Assembly (NCBI GenBank): GCA_963921425.1
Contig: OY992832.1
Location: forward strand, 31,391,475 to 31,455,474
Length of the DNA stretch: 64,000 nt
Direction: 5' to 3'
DNA from: Dryas octopetala
Lineage: Eukaryota; Streptophyta; Magnoliopsida; Rosales; Rosaceae
Shown here: positions 1-11,099 of the stretch, one piece after another
Layout of the letters: every line of letters starts with the position of its first letter
Position numbering within the stretch: position 1 is the stretch's first letter
Notes under the pieces: generated by a model
Told to the model about the DNA's origin: nothing
What the model saw: only the letters and a program-made list of their open reading frames with translations
Database searches by the model: none
Program-made: the position numbers and the translations under genes

Positions 1-2
1 TC

Positions 3-76
3 TGCCATAGAGACCTTAAGCTTGAAAATGTGCTCTTAGATGGCAGCACAACACCGTGTGTAAAATATGTGATTTA
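3..76 (+). pseudogene. SnRK2-type protein kinase fragment (catalytic loop)
   Basis: Frame 3 reads CHRDLKLENVLLDGSTTPCVK and then, after a one-base deletion in an A run, continues as (I)CDF. This is the catalytic loop of SnRK2 (SAPK) kinases, whose usual sequence is CHRDLKLENTLLDGS...LKICDFGYSK. Similarity stops just after DF; AT-rich sequence follows that resembles the non-coding part upstream of the tnpA-like exons in the element at 10653-16785. The fragment therefore seems to lie inside CACTA element A rather than in a host gene. Upstream exons may continue left of the window. It cannot encode a kinase. Confidence 0.7.
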
Positions 77-609
77 GAGTAATTATAAAATTTAGTTAAT
101 TTGTTAAATTGTTGAATTTAGTTTAATTGTTAAATTGTTATATTTAATTTTTTTGATTATAAGGTGGAAGGCGAATGCATGCATCTAGGACCACCGAGCT
201 GGCATGCACTCCCGATCCCGATACCTCACCCGCTCTTGATGCCGCAGTCCAAGCCACTCCCTCACCCGTTCCTGATGCAGCAGTCTAGGCTACTCCCTTT
301 TCGGCTCCCGATGCTATAGTCCAACCCTCTTCGGCTCACCACTACAGTCAAGTTATAGGCACCTCGGCTCCTGCGTCATGCTGTGTGGCTTTCGTATTTA
401 CGCAATTCGGAGGACTGAAGTCGAAGCGGGTGAATAAATTTATTAATACATTTTGTATAAATTTATTAATTTTTGTGTTATATACATTTTGGATATAAAA
501 AATATTAAATTAAATAAAATTAAATAAAATAGGTTTTGTATAAATTTATTAATTTTGTGTTATATATATTTTGGATATATAAAATATTAAATTTTAAAAA
601 AATTAATTT

Positions 610-1095
610 TTTTTTTAAATAAAATAGGTTTAGGCGACGGAATAATTTCGTCGCCTAAATATACTTTGGGAGAGGAACTACTAATTCGTCGCCCAAAGCA
701 TATTTAGGTGACGAATAATTCCGTCGCCTAAATATACTTTGGGAGAGGAACTACTAATTCGTCGCCCAAAGAATGTTTAGGCGACGAATAATTCCGTCGC
801 TTAAATATACTTTAGGAGAGGAACTACTAATTCGTCGCCCAAAGTATGTTTAGGCGACGAATTATTTCGTCGCCTAAACATGCTTTGGGCGACAAACCAC
901 ATGCCTTAGGAGACGAACTAAATTCGTCTCCCTTAGGTAGCTTTGGGCGACCAAATTGATAAGTTCGTCGCCCAAACTCTTGGGCGTCAAGTTTTGGGCG
1001 ACCAAATACTCGACGAACACATTCCGTCGCCCAAAGTTTTGGGCGACGAAAATCAACTTTGGGAGAGGAACTAGGTTCGTCGCCCAAAGTGTTTT
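610..1095. repeat. CACTA subterminal repeat array, element A right end
   Basis: About 20 copies of a 9-12 base motif, TTTAGGCGACGAA or its complement TTCGTCGCCTAAA, occur in alternating orientation so that neighbours can pair as short hairpins. Variants include GGGAGAGGAAC and GGGCGACCAAA. Position and arrangement are typical for the subterminal binding sites of CACTA accessory proteins (TNPA binds such motifs in maize En/Spm). Binding here is inferred. Confidence 0.75.
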
Positions 1096-1106
1096 TTCTT
1101 GTAGTG

Positions 1107-2106
1107 ATACGTCCCTGCAGATGTGTCATTCTTAAAGATATGTACATATATCAGACAAAACAAATAGTACACCTCTTGAAACAGGAAGAACCAATATTGC
1201 ACAACACTTTTTCTTCTTCTTCATTTTTTTTTTTTTAATTTTATTTTATATTTTTAAAGGTTATTTTGGTTTGTAAAGCATAATCCAAGAGTAGAACGCA
1301 GATAGGATTATCTTCTAGTAAAAATGATCAGAGGGCTGAGGGCTCCATAGATGGTGCCTCTTAATCGACACTGCACCCTAATTTTGATTTTTGTTCCAAA
1401 TCCCAAATTCAATTGGTAACAATTAATGTTTAATCTCCATACTTAAGAATAGGAAAAAAAGGGAAACATTTTCTCTTCCCTTCAGCTTTCCCTGATATTT
1501 TTGCATTGCTTATTAATTCTCTCCTACTAATTAATATTGGAGCCATTATCTCCTGATTATTTCTTTCAGTGGTTATGCGCGCTGCTCTCATCGACAATAA
1601 AGTGGAGGCACAATGCTCTCAAACTAGGCTAGAGGTTACTATTCCAACTTTTAAGTTACATTTATATTAATAAGCATTAAACATGAGCTTTTATATTAGT
1701 AAGCTTTAACATCATAATATCATATATATTAAAGTTTCTTAAGGTTTCCATTCCAATTGCTTTGCATAGAACAATGTACAACCGCATCATAATATTAGAT
1801 GCTTATCATATGCATGTGTCTAGTTAGGACCACTTTTTTTTTTCTTTTTTGGATGAAACTGCGATTTTATTCAAGCAATTAATATCAAAGTACACAGCTT
1901 CAGATAGCCATCCAGGCATTACATAAAACAAAAAATATATAAACACCAACATGAGATTGAATATATTACACAGACGTACATCACTCAAAAACAAAGCTTA
2001 CATTCCAAGCGAATTTAACAGCTAGCACACCAAATCCAGCAAATATATATATTTGCAATAGCATAGGAAAACAGAAATATATATGACTACTATGATGGAT
2101 CAATCA
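1107..2106. other. Intergenic; NLR 3' flank and remnant of receptor-kinase 3' flank
   Basis: No gene is seen. Around 1585-1630 the text 'gacaataaagtggaggcaca' resembles 48387-48407, downstream of the receptor kinase gene. From about 1630 to 1800 ('aggctagaggt...', 'catgagcttttatatta', 'tagaacaatgtacaaccgca') it resembles 59287-59470, the 3' flank of the second NLR. This supports a shared duplicated module. The rest is AT-rich with T runs. Confidence 0.5.
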
Positions 2107-4834
2107 TTACTTTCTCCAAACCCCTAGCTTGTCAACAGAGCAGGGAAAATTTTCCAAGTTGGAACATTGGCTAATCTCCATGTAGCGTAGTAAAGGCATT
2201 ATGTTCCTTAACTCCTCCCATTCTACCTTTAACATATTTAACAACTTCAAACACAAACCCTCAATATTCCAATTGGAGTGATCATTCAGGCTGACAAGGT
2301 CGCAATTCTCAATACAAAGATATTGCAACTTCTTAAGCGTTTTGGGATAAAACCAGTTGGGCATTTTTGCAGAGCTGTAATTCCTGAGATATAGCTCTTG
2401 TACATTTAGAGGCGGGGTAAGCCCATCTAACATGTGCAACTTTTCTTCTTTGCATCCTCCAGCATCAATATCTAGAACCTTGAGGTTGGTGAGACTTGAT
2501 AAGCTCTTCATTTCTTCCCTGGAGATTTCAGCAGCATCACTCATTATAATTTGAAGAACTCTTAGTTGCTTCAGTTTTCCAAGCTCAGGAAGGGCACAAG
2601 CCTGCCTCTGCCTTACCACCCTGAATCCAGAGAGTTCTTGAAGATGAGAAAGGCTCCCTAGTCCCTGAGGTAGGTAGTCGAGGGAACATGCTCCAAGGTC
2701 CAAGACAATAAGCCTTCTCAAACTTGTGATTGATGGGTGTATTCTTTTTAAGTTGTTACATCCATTCAAAACCAAAACCCGGAGGTTAAGGAGTTTTTGG
2801 ATTGAAGATGGGACTTGTTTCAGTTTCTGTACTCTACTAAGGTTTAGACATGCTAGGCGTTTTAGACAACTGATACAACGAAACAGAGCATCTACAGAAA
2901 TCCCTGCACGTACATATCAACAAATGTGTTTTATAATTTTGAAGTTATGTATGTATCAAGGAAGGGAAAGATAGAGATGAGAGAGTAATAAGGGATGGAG
3001 AAGAATGAATAGAAATACCTGGAGAGGTGGCACCTTCAGCAGCAGGTTCAATTATATCATCTAATTTAGCACAAGACAAGTCCAACAGCCTAAGGGACTC
3101 CAGCAACTCAAAATTCCTGCCAAAATCAACTGGTGGTCTTGACATGAAAAATAATGCCCTCAGTTTTGAATTTTCTTTGATCAGTGGCTCCTCATTATGA
3201 TCATCATCAGTACGGAAACATAACCATCGAGAATCATCTATCTCCCTGCCTTCTTTATTGAAGCTGCAAAGTGCTTCCTCTTCCGCAATCCCAGTAATCA
3301 ACTCCCGTATCATATCGTGCATCTTGCACTCATAAACTCGGCCATCATAGTCTCGCCGCTTTACAACTTCCAACAGGCATCTGTTCACCAGTTCTAACAG
3401 ATATTGATGCCCCAATTCTACTGCTGTCTTTGACTTGGAGTCTTGCACAAGGCCCTCTGCAATCCACCAGTGAATTAGCTGTTGAGCTTGTATCTCACCG
3501 TCTTCAGTATAAATGGAGACACATAATAGGCATTCCTTTAGACGGTTTGGAAGTTCATCATAGCTCAATCGTAGATTATCCATAACCGCTTTGGTTTGAA
3601 TGGTTTCATCTCCTTTGGTTGTCATGATTTCATGAAATCTTTCTCTAGTGTCTCTCCACTCCGCAAGAGAATCATCCTTCTTTGATGCCAATAAGCTTCC
3701 AACCGTCTTGATTGCCAGTGGAAGTCCACCACATTTCTCCGAAATTTGCCTGCCTTCATTGATGAGCTCATCTGGGCACTTTCCATTGTGTCCTTGGAAT
3801 GCAGATTCGCTGAATAAAGACCAGCTGTCCTCTCGACTCAGATAGTTAGGCCGATGAATTCGTTCCATTTTAGGAATCATATTGTTTGCCACATGTCCAT
3901 GCCTAGTAGTAATTATGATGCAGCTGGATTTACCATCTTTTTTTGGTAGGTTGGAGCAAAGGTCATTCCACCAATCTAGTTTAATGTTAGGCCACACATC
4001 ATCCATAACAATGAGATAGGCTTTATCTTCAAGTTCACTTTTAAGTAACCTGGACACCGAATTACCATCAAATTTAGACACATTGTTTCTCACTTTTCCC
4101 AGCATCTGCTTCATAATCCGCTTCTCACTGAAATCACGTGAAACATAGACCCAGATCATCTTCTTAAAGTGCTTCAACACTTCTTCATCATTAAAGAGTT
4201 TCTTAGCAATGGTGGTTTTGCCCAACCCCCCCATCCCCACAATTCCCACACGCTCAAGTTCACCATCGGTGCTGCCAACTATCCACTTTTTTAACTTGTC
4301 TATGTCCTCTTTCAATCCATAAGTTGCAAGTGCCTGGCAATCCTGTGACTTATGATCAAAATCTGGATCATCATCAGCATGGACTGAACCATCACCATGT
4401 GCCTTATTTGCACTACTCCCCAAGAAAAGGTCCAAGCTCTTGGTGATTTTCGTCATTTGCAAATTAATTGCCGTCAACTTCTTGCCCATCTGAATCGAAA
4501 ACTGCGGATCATGAAGCAGGTGGAGACATAAGAAGAAGCAGCCATAATATTTTCTCCTGTATTGAATCATCTGATCATCTCTAAGCAGGCAATCTGTCAA
4601 TGCATTGTCAGCTTCATAAATGACTTCTCTTAGTTGACGCGAGGCAATCTTGATCCTATCATCTTCATCTTTAACATCCTTTGTGTTGGCAAGCAAGGCT
4701 TTCATAGTTTTGAGCCCGTCCTCCATCTGCTTAAACTGGGCTCTAAAATTAGTAGCAAATTCAACTTCTTTCACTGCAGCCGTCACTACTTGCGCCGCTA
4801 TGGCCTGAATCATTGCATCTACCAGCGTTGCCAT
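2107..4834 (-). CDS. CC-NB-ARC-LRR immune receptor, ZAR1/RPP13L4-like (NLR 1)
   Basis: Predicted intracellular immune receptor of 870 residues; exons 4834-3019 and 2903-2107 with one 115-bp GT-AG intron (phase preserved: ...TSPG|ISVDALF). Domains: Rx-type coiled coil 1-130 (REVIYEADNALTDC resembles ZAR1 RELVYEAEDILVDC); P-loop GIVGMGGLGKTT near 197-208; kinase-2 YLIVMDDVW near 273-281; RNBS-B CIIITTR; GLPLA near 370; RNBS-D CLLCVSIYTEDGE; MHD as CKMHDM near 503-508; then LRRs ending in GVWRK, matching the GVW end of ZAR1. Usual ZAR1 length is about 850. All ATP-binding motifs look intact, so it is probably functional. The start MATLVDAMIQ is supported by the paralogue's MGTLVDIMIQ. ZAR1 family members form a calcium-permeable resistosome with pseudokinase partners; that role here is inference from similarity. 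Confidence 0.9.
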
Positions 4835-5940
4835 CAGAATGATCTATGTATATATGTTGTTTCTTTTTCACATATCTGTTACCTGCATTAATTAAGAACC
4901 ACTCATGCCAAGTCCAATTTATAAATTTACTGGAATTTAACAATTAAAATAATTTGTTTGATAAGAAAAATTTCAAGCATCAAAAATAAACCTTTGATAT
5001 ATACCCAACAAAGTACAAAAATACTAGTTACACTGGTATATCAAATTTTCTCTCCTCATGTATATAACAATATTAATAGCCAAATAATGATATTCTTTAT
5101 TTCATATTTACATCACCTTTATCCATATAAAATTAAAATTAATTGTAAAGTGGATCATGTTGTACGTGCCAACAAGACGTGTTTAAATTAGGTCAATTAT
5201 GTGTTGCATTATATCGAGCATGGCATGGCTCTTAATCGTACCGGTGACGTATATGAATGTGTTTAGGGGATTTTGAAATTTTAGTCCTTCAATAAGCTTT
5301 AATATTTAGTGAGATTGGATACATATGTAAGATTAAAATTTGATTTTAATCCTCTGACTATTTGAGAAAATTTGATCACCACATTAATTAGGTGGTGAGC
5401 ATCACCACATTCTTCTAAGCAGGCCACATGTCCTATTATCTCACAATGGTTTAATTTTTATTTTAAATCATTTATTAAAGTTTCAATTGATTTATTAATT
5501 AAAGGGTTATTTTTTTCAAAGTCCGATTCATAAATTAGGCTAATAACTCAGCCCACTTGCTATTGGAAATTTCAGTCCGATCCACTTTAATTAGAAAGTG
5601 CGCGACGCGGAAGTCACGCACCGAACACTAGATGAACAGTACTGAATGCTCTGCAATTGCGATTGTGCGACACTAGCTATTTGAATTACAAAAATCATCC
5701 GTGTTATACTCTTAATTATTAATTGCCACTGTGCAAAAGTGGCAATTTGCCCAGTTTTTTTAAAAAAAAAAAAAAAATACCCCACCAAGCGCTTGTCAGG
5801 GTGTCGAGCCCTTGGTGCCAAAAACACGGAAAAAACATAACGTAAACTTTATTTGTACAAAGTAAACTTATTTATCATTGCAATTTTTTAAGTAGTTTGT
5901 TTATTATTAAAGGCTATAAAATAGATTTGAGAATAATTTA
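4835..5940. other. Intergenic upstream of NLR 1
   Basis: AT-rich, no gene seen. On the minus strand, 'aatgcag|gtaac' near 4882 could be the acceptor of an intron in the 5' UTR of NLR 1, but this is a weak signal. An A run lies at 5761-5777. Confidence 0.35.
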
Positions 5941-6502
5941 CTTTTGATTAAAAACACATTTACCCATAAAAATTTTAGAAAACCTTACACTTTCATTCTC
6001 CCATCTCTTCCGGTCCCCATCCCGTCCCCACCTCACTGGCCGGATTTCTCACCGGTGGAAACCCATCAAACCACCATCTAGGTCCTCCATGTGAATAATT
6101 ACTAATTTATTTTTCTGGGTCCTGAAAAGTGATGTAAATTAACTTGCTAAGAACTTGCGATTGGTTTTGTTTTTTCTTTTAATTTGAATCTCACTCTTCT
6201 GTTCTTGTCTCTATATTTATACATCCCTGTTCTAATTATTAAATCTTAATAAGTGGGTTTGATTAATTATATTATTGCCCAACTAAAATCCAAAGAGAGA
6301 GCTAGAAATTTCATGGACTACGTGTTTGTTGAACCTTTGATTACATACCTATTCAAAAATGGATTTTGTCAGCATTTAGGTTTATGGATCCACTCTCTTG
6401 CAAACACGGGGTGGAATCGCTGGACAGTGTGGGGAGGAAGGGGTGGGAAAAGAAAGGTGAACTTTTGAAATTTTTATGGGTAAATGTACTTTTAATTAAA
6501 AA
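5941..6502. repeat. Fold-back element with about 55-bp imperfect terminal inverted repeats
   Basis: Left arm 5941-5993 ('gattaaaaacacatttaccc' then 'ataaaaattttagaaaacc') pairs with right arm about 6445-6502 ('gggtaaatgtacttttaatt'). The roughly 560-bp core has no convincing gene; a 71-codon open frame at 6253 looks fortuitous. Probably a non-autonomous DNA transposon; superfamily not assigned. Confidence 0.5.
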
Positions 6503-6507
6503 ACCTA

Positions 6508-6916
6508 GGCCAAAGTTTGGTTTTGGTCCCTATAATTTGAGTTAGGCTCTATTTTAGTCTCTTTAGTTTCAATTGTTATGATTTTGATCCCTATAATTTG
6601 AGTTAGGTTCCACTTTAGTTCTGTAGTTTCAATTGTTATGATTTTGATCTTATAATTTAAATTATTGCAATTCAAAGACATCTTAACATTTTCGTTTATC
6701 AAATTACAGGGGTTAAAGTGGAATATAACTCAAACTACAGGGACAAAAAATGAAACCTAACTCAAATTACGGGAACCAAAATTATAACAATTGAAACTAC
6801 AGAGATTAAAGTGGAACCTAACTCAAACTATAGGAACTAAAATCATAACAATTAAAACTATATGGACCAAAATAAAATCTAACTCAAATTACAGAAACCA
6901 AAAGTGCACTTTGACC
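6508..6916. repeat. Fold-back MITE built of short tandem units
   Basis: The left half repeats 'tttggtccctataatttgag' and 'gtttcaattgttatgatttt' about every 75 bp; the right half is the inverse ('aactcaaattacagaaacca', 'ataacaattgaaactacag'). Ends GGCCAAAGTTTGG and GTGCACTTTGACC pair imperfectly. The whole unit can fold into a long hairpin. No coding content; typical plant MITE. Confidence 0.6.
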
Positions 6917-7239
6917 AAAAATCTATTAAAACTTTACTAAATTACTTTTAATATAAAAAATGAACTATGATTAAGTGATATGGACACATCAGCATTCATA
7001 TTACAGCTCATATTTATTTGTTTCTTAATATTTTTATTAGTTTATTTGTTCCCAAATTACCCTTGTGATTAAATATTTAATTTTTTTATATTCCATATTT
7101 AGGAGCTGATTTGTACTGATTGACACCTCTAATGATGCAAGATATATAATTATACCTAAAAAATCAAAGTATACCACAGCCAAAATTAATGATCAAGATT
7201 AAAAATCATCATGCATAAAATACAAGAGAAATAAATAGA

Positions 7240-7695
7240 GTGAAAATACAAATATAACGAATGTACCTAAAGAAAATACTTAAAAGAAAGTACCTAAATA
7301 AAAAACCTAAAATAGAGTATCGAAAGAAAATACCTAAATAGAGTATTGAAAGAAAATACATAAATACAAATAGAAACTACCAAAATAAAGGAATATAGCC
7401 AAAAAAAAAAAAACCAAAACAAAAGTATATACCAAAAAAATACCTAAAGGAAACTACCTAAAGAAAATGCCTAAAAGAAAGTACCTATATATATAGAAAA
7501 TACCTTAAAGAAAGTACCTATATTAAAAATACCTAAAAGAAAGTACCTACAGAAAATACTTAAACATAAGTACCTAAATGTAATTACCTAAAATAATATA
7601 CCTAAGTACTTAAAGAAAATACCTTAAAAAAATACCTAAAGGAAATATCTAAAATAAAACACCTAAAAGAAAATACCAAACAGCTAGATAATACC
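7240..7695. repeat. Purine-rich degenerate minisatellite
   Basis: About 450 bp of loosely repeated 'tacctaaagaaaata' units of roughly 15-18 bp with many variants (aaagtaccta, aaaatacctaaa). The + strand is very A-rich. No coding potential. Confidence 0.6.
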
Positions 7696-8289
7696 CAAAT
7701 TCACAACCCAGTCGGGCTATATTTTCATCAGCGGTTTCTCTCTCCCTCTTTTTTTTTCTCTCTCCTTCCTTTTCTTGGTAGAGTGGGGGCCTAAAACCCC
7801 AAAAGGACCCAAACAGCAAACAAGAAACTAGCTACTAACATAGTGACAAAACGACTTTTAGGAAGCCTAACTAAATCATCAATAATTAAGCAGCATCTCA
7901 CAATCAGGAGGAGGAGGATCTTCAAAAGTAGTCAAGCCAAGCACCAAGGAATGGCCAATGTAAGCTAGACCATCATTAAATTATTTCTTTCTATTTAAAT
8001 TTAGGATCATATTTTTATATTCCCCTAATTACCCTCAACCCTCTTTTTTACTTTTTTTTTCACCACCACCTAACTCTTTTTTTTTTTTGGTGTTCTTTCT
8101 CACTAAGCCGCGACTAACATTTTTCCCTACTTTTTTTCTGCCCCCTTTGTAATAGTTACACAATTAATTACAGTCACAAATCGTGACATAATTGCCTCTC
8201 TAAGGTTGTATTTTTCACTTTTTTGTTTAAAATGTCATTCATCTCTTATGGTTTAAGGTTTAGTTGCCAAATTTTGAGTTTTTGCCCAA
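7696..8289. other. Intergenic, poly-T and pyrimidine tracts
   Basis: Nothing gene-like seen. Several T runs and CT-rich stretches (7736-7775, 8040-8085). Confidence 0.4.
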
Positions 8290-8405
8290 AACTTGTTTTT
8301 TTGTTTTTTATTGAATTGGAGGGGATCGAACTTGAGTGCAAGTGGGCAATTCCACGGCCCTTTCAGCTGGACTACCCAACAACTGCACTCAAAACTTGCT
8401 TTAAA
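8290..8405 (-). mobile_element. tRNA-derived SINE fragment
   Basis: Read on the minus strand, the segment contains CAAGTTCGATCCCCTCC, a good tRNA-type B box (GGTTCGANNCC class), about 30-40 bases after 'gttgggtagtccagctg', a possible degenerate A box, and is followed by an AT-rich tail ending in A runs. It does not fold as a tRNA and lacks an acceptor stem. A short tRNA-derived SINE is the best reading; an old tRNA pseudogene is the alternative. Confidence 0.4.
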
Positions 8406-10652
8406 CCATATTAAAAAACGATGATTTTGCCCTAAAGTAATTAATCTTGAATTTTATGCCAAAAACCCCTTAAAACTATACTAAATCTATATTAGTAAAT
8501 TCCAATAACCCTAATAATCTTTATAAAATTAATAAAGAATTTTTAAAAAAATGAAACTGTAAATGTTTTGGGGCGGAAGATAAAAAAAATAAAATTGGGG
8601 GGTTATGAAAGATTTTAAGTCCAACTTGAAGGCTTCCAATAAAATTCTATTAAATTTGAGGGGAGCTCTGTCAGAAACCTCAAATCAATACATGGACTGA
8701 ATGTGGTTAATTTGATGGACTAGCTTATTTTAGTTGAAAAATTTTGGAAATTAAATGTAAGCTTTTCCATATGAAATTAATTAAACACATGCATCATCAT
8801 TGGTTGATCAATTAAGTCCAAATTAAACTAAAAAGTCCAAATCAAAACCTGCATATAGATCGATAGACACAATAACAAACCAACCAGGAAGTAATTAATT
8901 GTCAATGTGAATAATGATTGATTCATTAATTAATTAGATGGAGATCACATACCTTGATTGATTGAGTTGCCCTTGCTGCACACAATACTTAATAATGAAG
9001 GATATGTATCCACTGATTCCACTGAAATACAATTCTGATGAGCTTATTTTTGAAAGATGCAAAAAGAGATCGATCAGCGGGGTGTATATACTATAATACT
9101 ATGTACATGAACGTGAAATTAAGCAGCTAGCTAAGCAAATGAGAAAGTATATATAGATATATATTACCCTGAATGGTGCGCTTTTGTAAAAGCCGCTCTA
9201 TCTGCAACTTATAATGTCTTGGTGGTTAATTTGATTATAAGCGCAGCATGCATATATAGCAGCTGGTGTATGTGAGTGAGGGTGCTGGTGTATATATGCT
9301 TGCTGATGAAAGGTACGTACGTTATTGTTGGTCTTAGTCCTTGGGATGATAAAATGATTCGCATCTACTAACTAAATAATTAATATTAGAGTAAAAAATT
9401 AAAGAAAAATATTAGAGAATATTCCAGCCTACTGAAAAGATAAAAAGATTGATGCAAACTAAAGTGGCTTTAATATTTTGATATTTTCCAACATTTTGGG
9501 TCCACTTTCCTCTATATTTACGTATTTAGTGATTTAAAATATATAATTTCAAATAGAATTATTCTTTCATGTGAAACATGCCCTGCCTGATAATTCATGT
9601 TACGCCACTCTGTCGTGCGGGGATGTCTATTGCATTTTTCCCCACTGGAAAGTGGTGGCTAGCTTTTAAGTAGTAAAAGTTGCCAGACATGATATATTTT
9701 AATTTTCATTTATAGACACACCAATTGCGCCTAATGTTGCAGGTTGTGATTAGGAACCCTGAACGTTATAGTCTCACAATTAAACAACATTGCTTGTTAA
9801 ACCCAAGTGCAGTGTCACATAGCAGTATAATTTGGAAGTCGAAAGTTCACAGAATTTGCTAAAAAACTACAGACAATGACAGAAAAATTAAACAAACTTT
9901 GAATTGAGGGAAAATTCAATAATAAAAAAACACTAAGGCATTAAGATTCCATCTACAACTTAAATATGCAATCCGTTAATTTGATGTTTTATAACTCAAT
10001 TAAGGTACAACCAAGAAGTGCCCTCAATCGAAAGATTTAACAATTATTATTTTTAGAAAATATCACAAAAGTAATTTTTCATTGTGGTTGATCGAAATCC
10101 TAATTAAAAAACTCTTTCAAATTTCCATGAGGATAATTCCAAGCATAACTTGTACCCTTATGTGACAAACTATCAAGAAACAATATCTATCGAAAATTAA
10201 TCAATCTACAAGTTATCCTTAATTATTAAAAACATGAATGATTTTCTAAACTATAGGAAAAACATGACTGAACCTATGAATTATAAAAAACACTCATCAA
10301 TTAAATTAAAAAGAAAAATTTTATATTAAATTGAATAAACCACAAAGGAAAATATAATCATTGAAGACCAAAATTAGAATCAAATTAATAAACTACATAA
10401 TTAAATAAATTGTAGGTTTTCCCAGGCTAGAGAGTTTAGTTCTCCATATATAACAAGAAAATAAAACCCTAAAATAAAGAAAGTTGAGAGAGAGAGAGAG
10501 AGAGAGAGAGAGTGAGAGTAGAATAGAATAGCCCGATTGTGTTAATTTCTCCCTATATATATAATGCCCAAAGTCCTTCACCGCCTCTTGAAAACCTATT
10601 TCAATTCAGAGATATTATTTTCTTGAGAAAATTTTAGCAAAAGGACTCCACT
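8406..10652. other. Intergenic; possible 5' non-coding exon of NLR 1
   Basis: No coding gene is evident. On the minus strand, 'tcaatcaag|gtatgtgatc' near 8953 is a strong splice-donor consensus and could end a 5' UTR exon of NLR 1 (about 4.1 kb upstream of its start codon), with TATA-like sequence further upstream around 9150. This is unproven. A GA microsatellite lies at about 10489-10516. The stretch 9720-10450 is AT-rich repeat-like sequence that I cannot classify. Confidence 0.3.
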
Positions 10653-10669
10653 CACTACAAAAAAAAAAA

Positions 10670-11090
10670 GATATTTAGGCGACGAAACTTTGGGAGACGA
10701 ACTCAAATTTGTCGCCCAAAGAGGTTTTGGGCGACGAATTGTAAAATTCGTTGCCTAAACTAATAAAGGTTTGGGCGACGAATATTTTCATCGCCCAAAG
10801 TCACTTTGGGCGACGAATAAAGTGTTCATCGCCTAAAGACATTTTGGGCGACGAATATGGTGTTCGTCGCCTAAAAGTACGCGCCAAAATGATCTTGGAC
10901 CATACTTGGGGCGAGGAATCTATAGATTCCTCGCCCCAAGTATATTTGAGCGACGAAATTATTCCTCGCCTAAACTGGACTTTGGGCGAGGAATATATTG
11001 ATTCGTCGCCCCAACTCACTTTGGGCTAGGAATCTATATATTCGTCGCCTCAACTCACTTTATAGATTCCTCGCCCAAAGTCCAGTTTTG
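10670..11090. repeat. Left subterminal repeats of CACTA element B
   Basis: About 16 copies of TTTGGGCGACGAA or its complement in alternating orientation. Toward the inside the motif shifts to GGGCGAGGAA / TTCCTCGCCC. Probably protein-binding sites for a TNPA-like factor. Confidence 0.75.
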
Positions 11091-11099
11091 TTTTTTATG

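Larger units (their letters stand above)
1..1106 (+). mobile_element. CACTA (En/Spm-like) element A, 3' part only
   Basis: The right terminus reads ...TTTTTTCTTGTAGTG at 1092-1106, the inverse of the classical CACTACAAGAAAA terminus, preceded by about 480 bp of subterminal GGCGACGAA repeats. The segment 160-640 matches the equivalent part of the complete CACTA element at 10653-16785: a shared 'ataaggtggaaggcga' junction, degenerate tnpA-like sequence rich in CTC/CCC, and an AT-rich 3' tail with 'aaatttattaattttgtgttata'. The left end lies outside the window, so length and target duplication cannot be judged. The internal coding part is decayed and shortened: most tnpA-like exons found in the other element are absent. 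It is probably a non-autonomous deletion derivative. Confidence 0.8.

Noticed and set aside
610-1095. Regularly repeated short motifs resembling a CRISPR array
   Set aside because: Orientation alternates, spacing is irregular, and the ends are CACTA termini in a plant genome.
6253-6468. 71-codon frame inside a fold-back element
   Set aside because: No homology I recognise; lies wholly in the core of a fold-back repeat.
8290-8405. A functional tRNA gene
   Set aside because: Only the B box is good; no acceptor stem or plausible anticodon arm.
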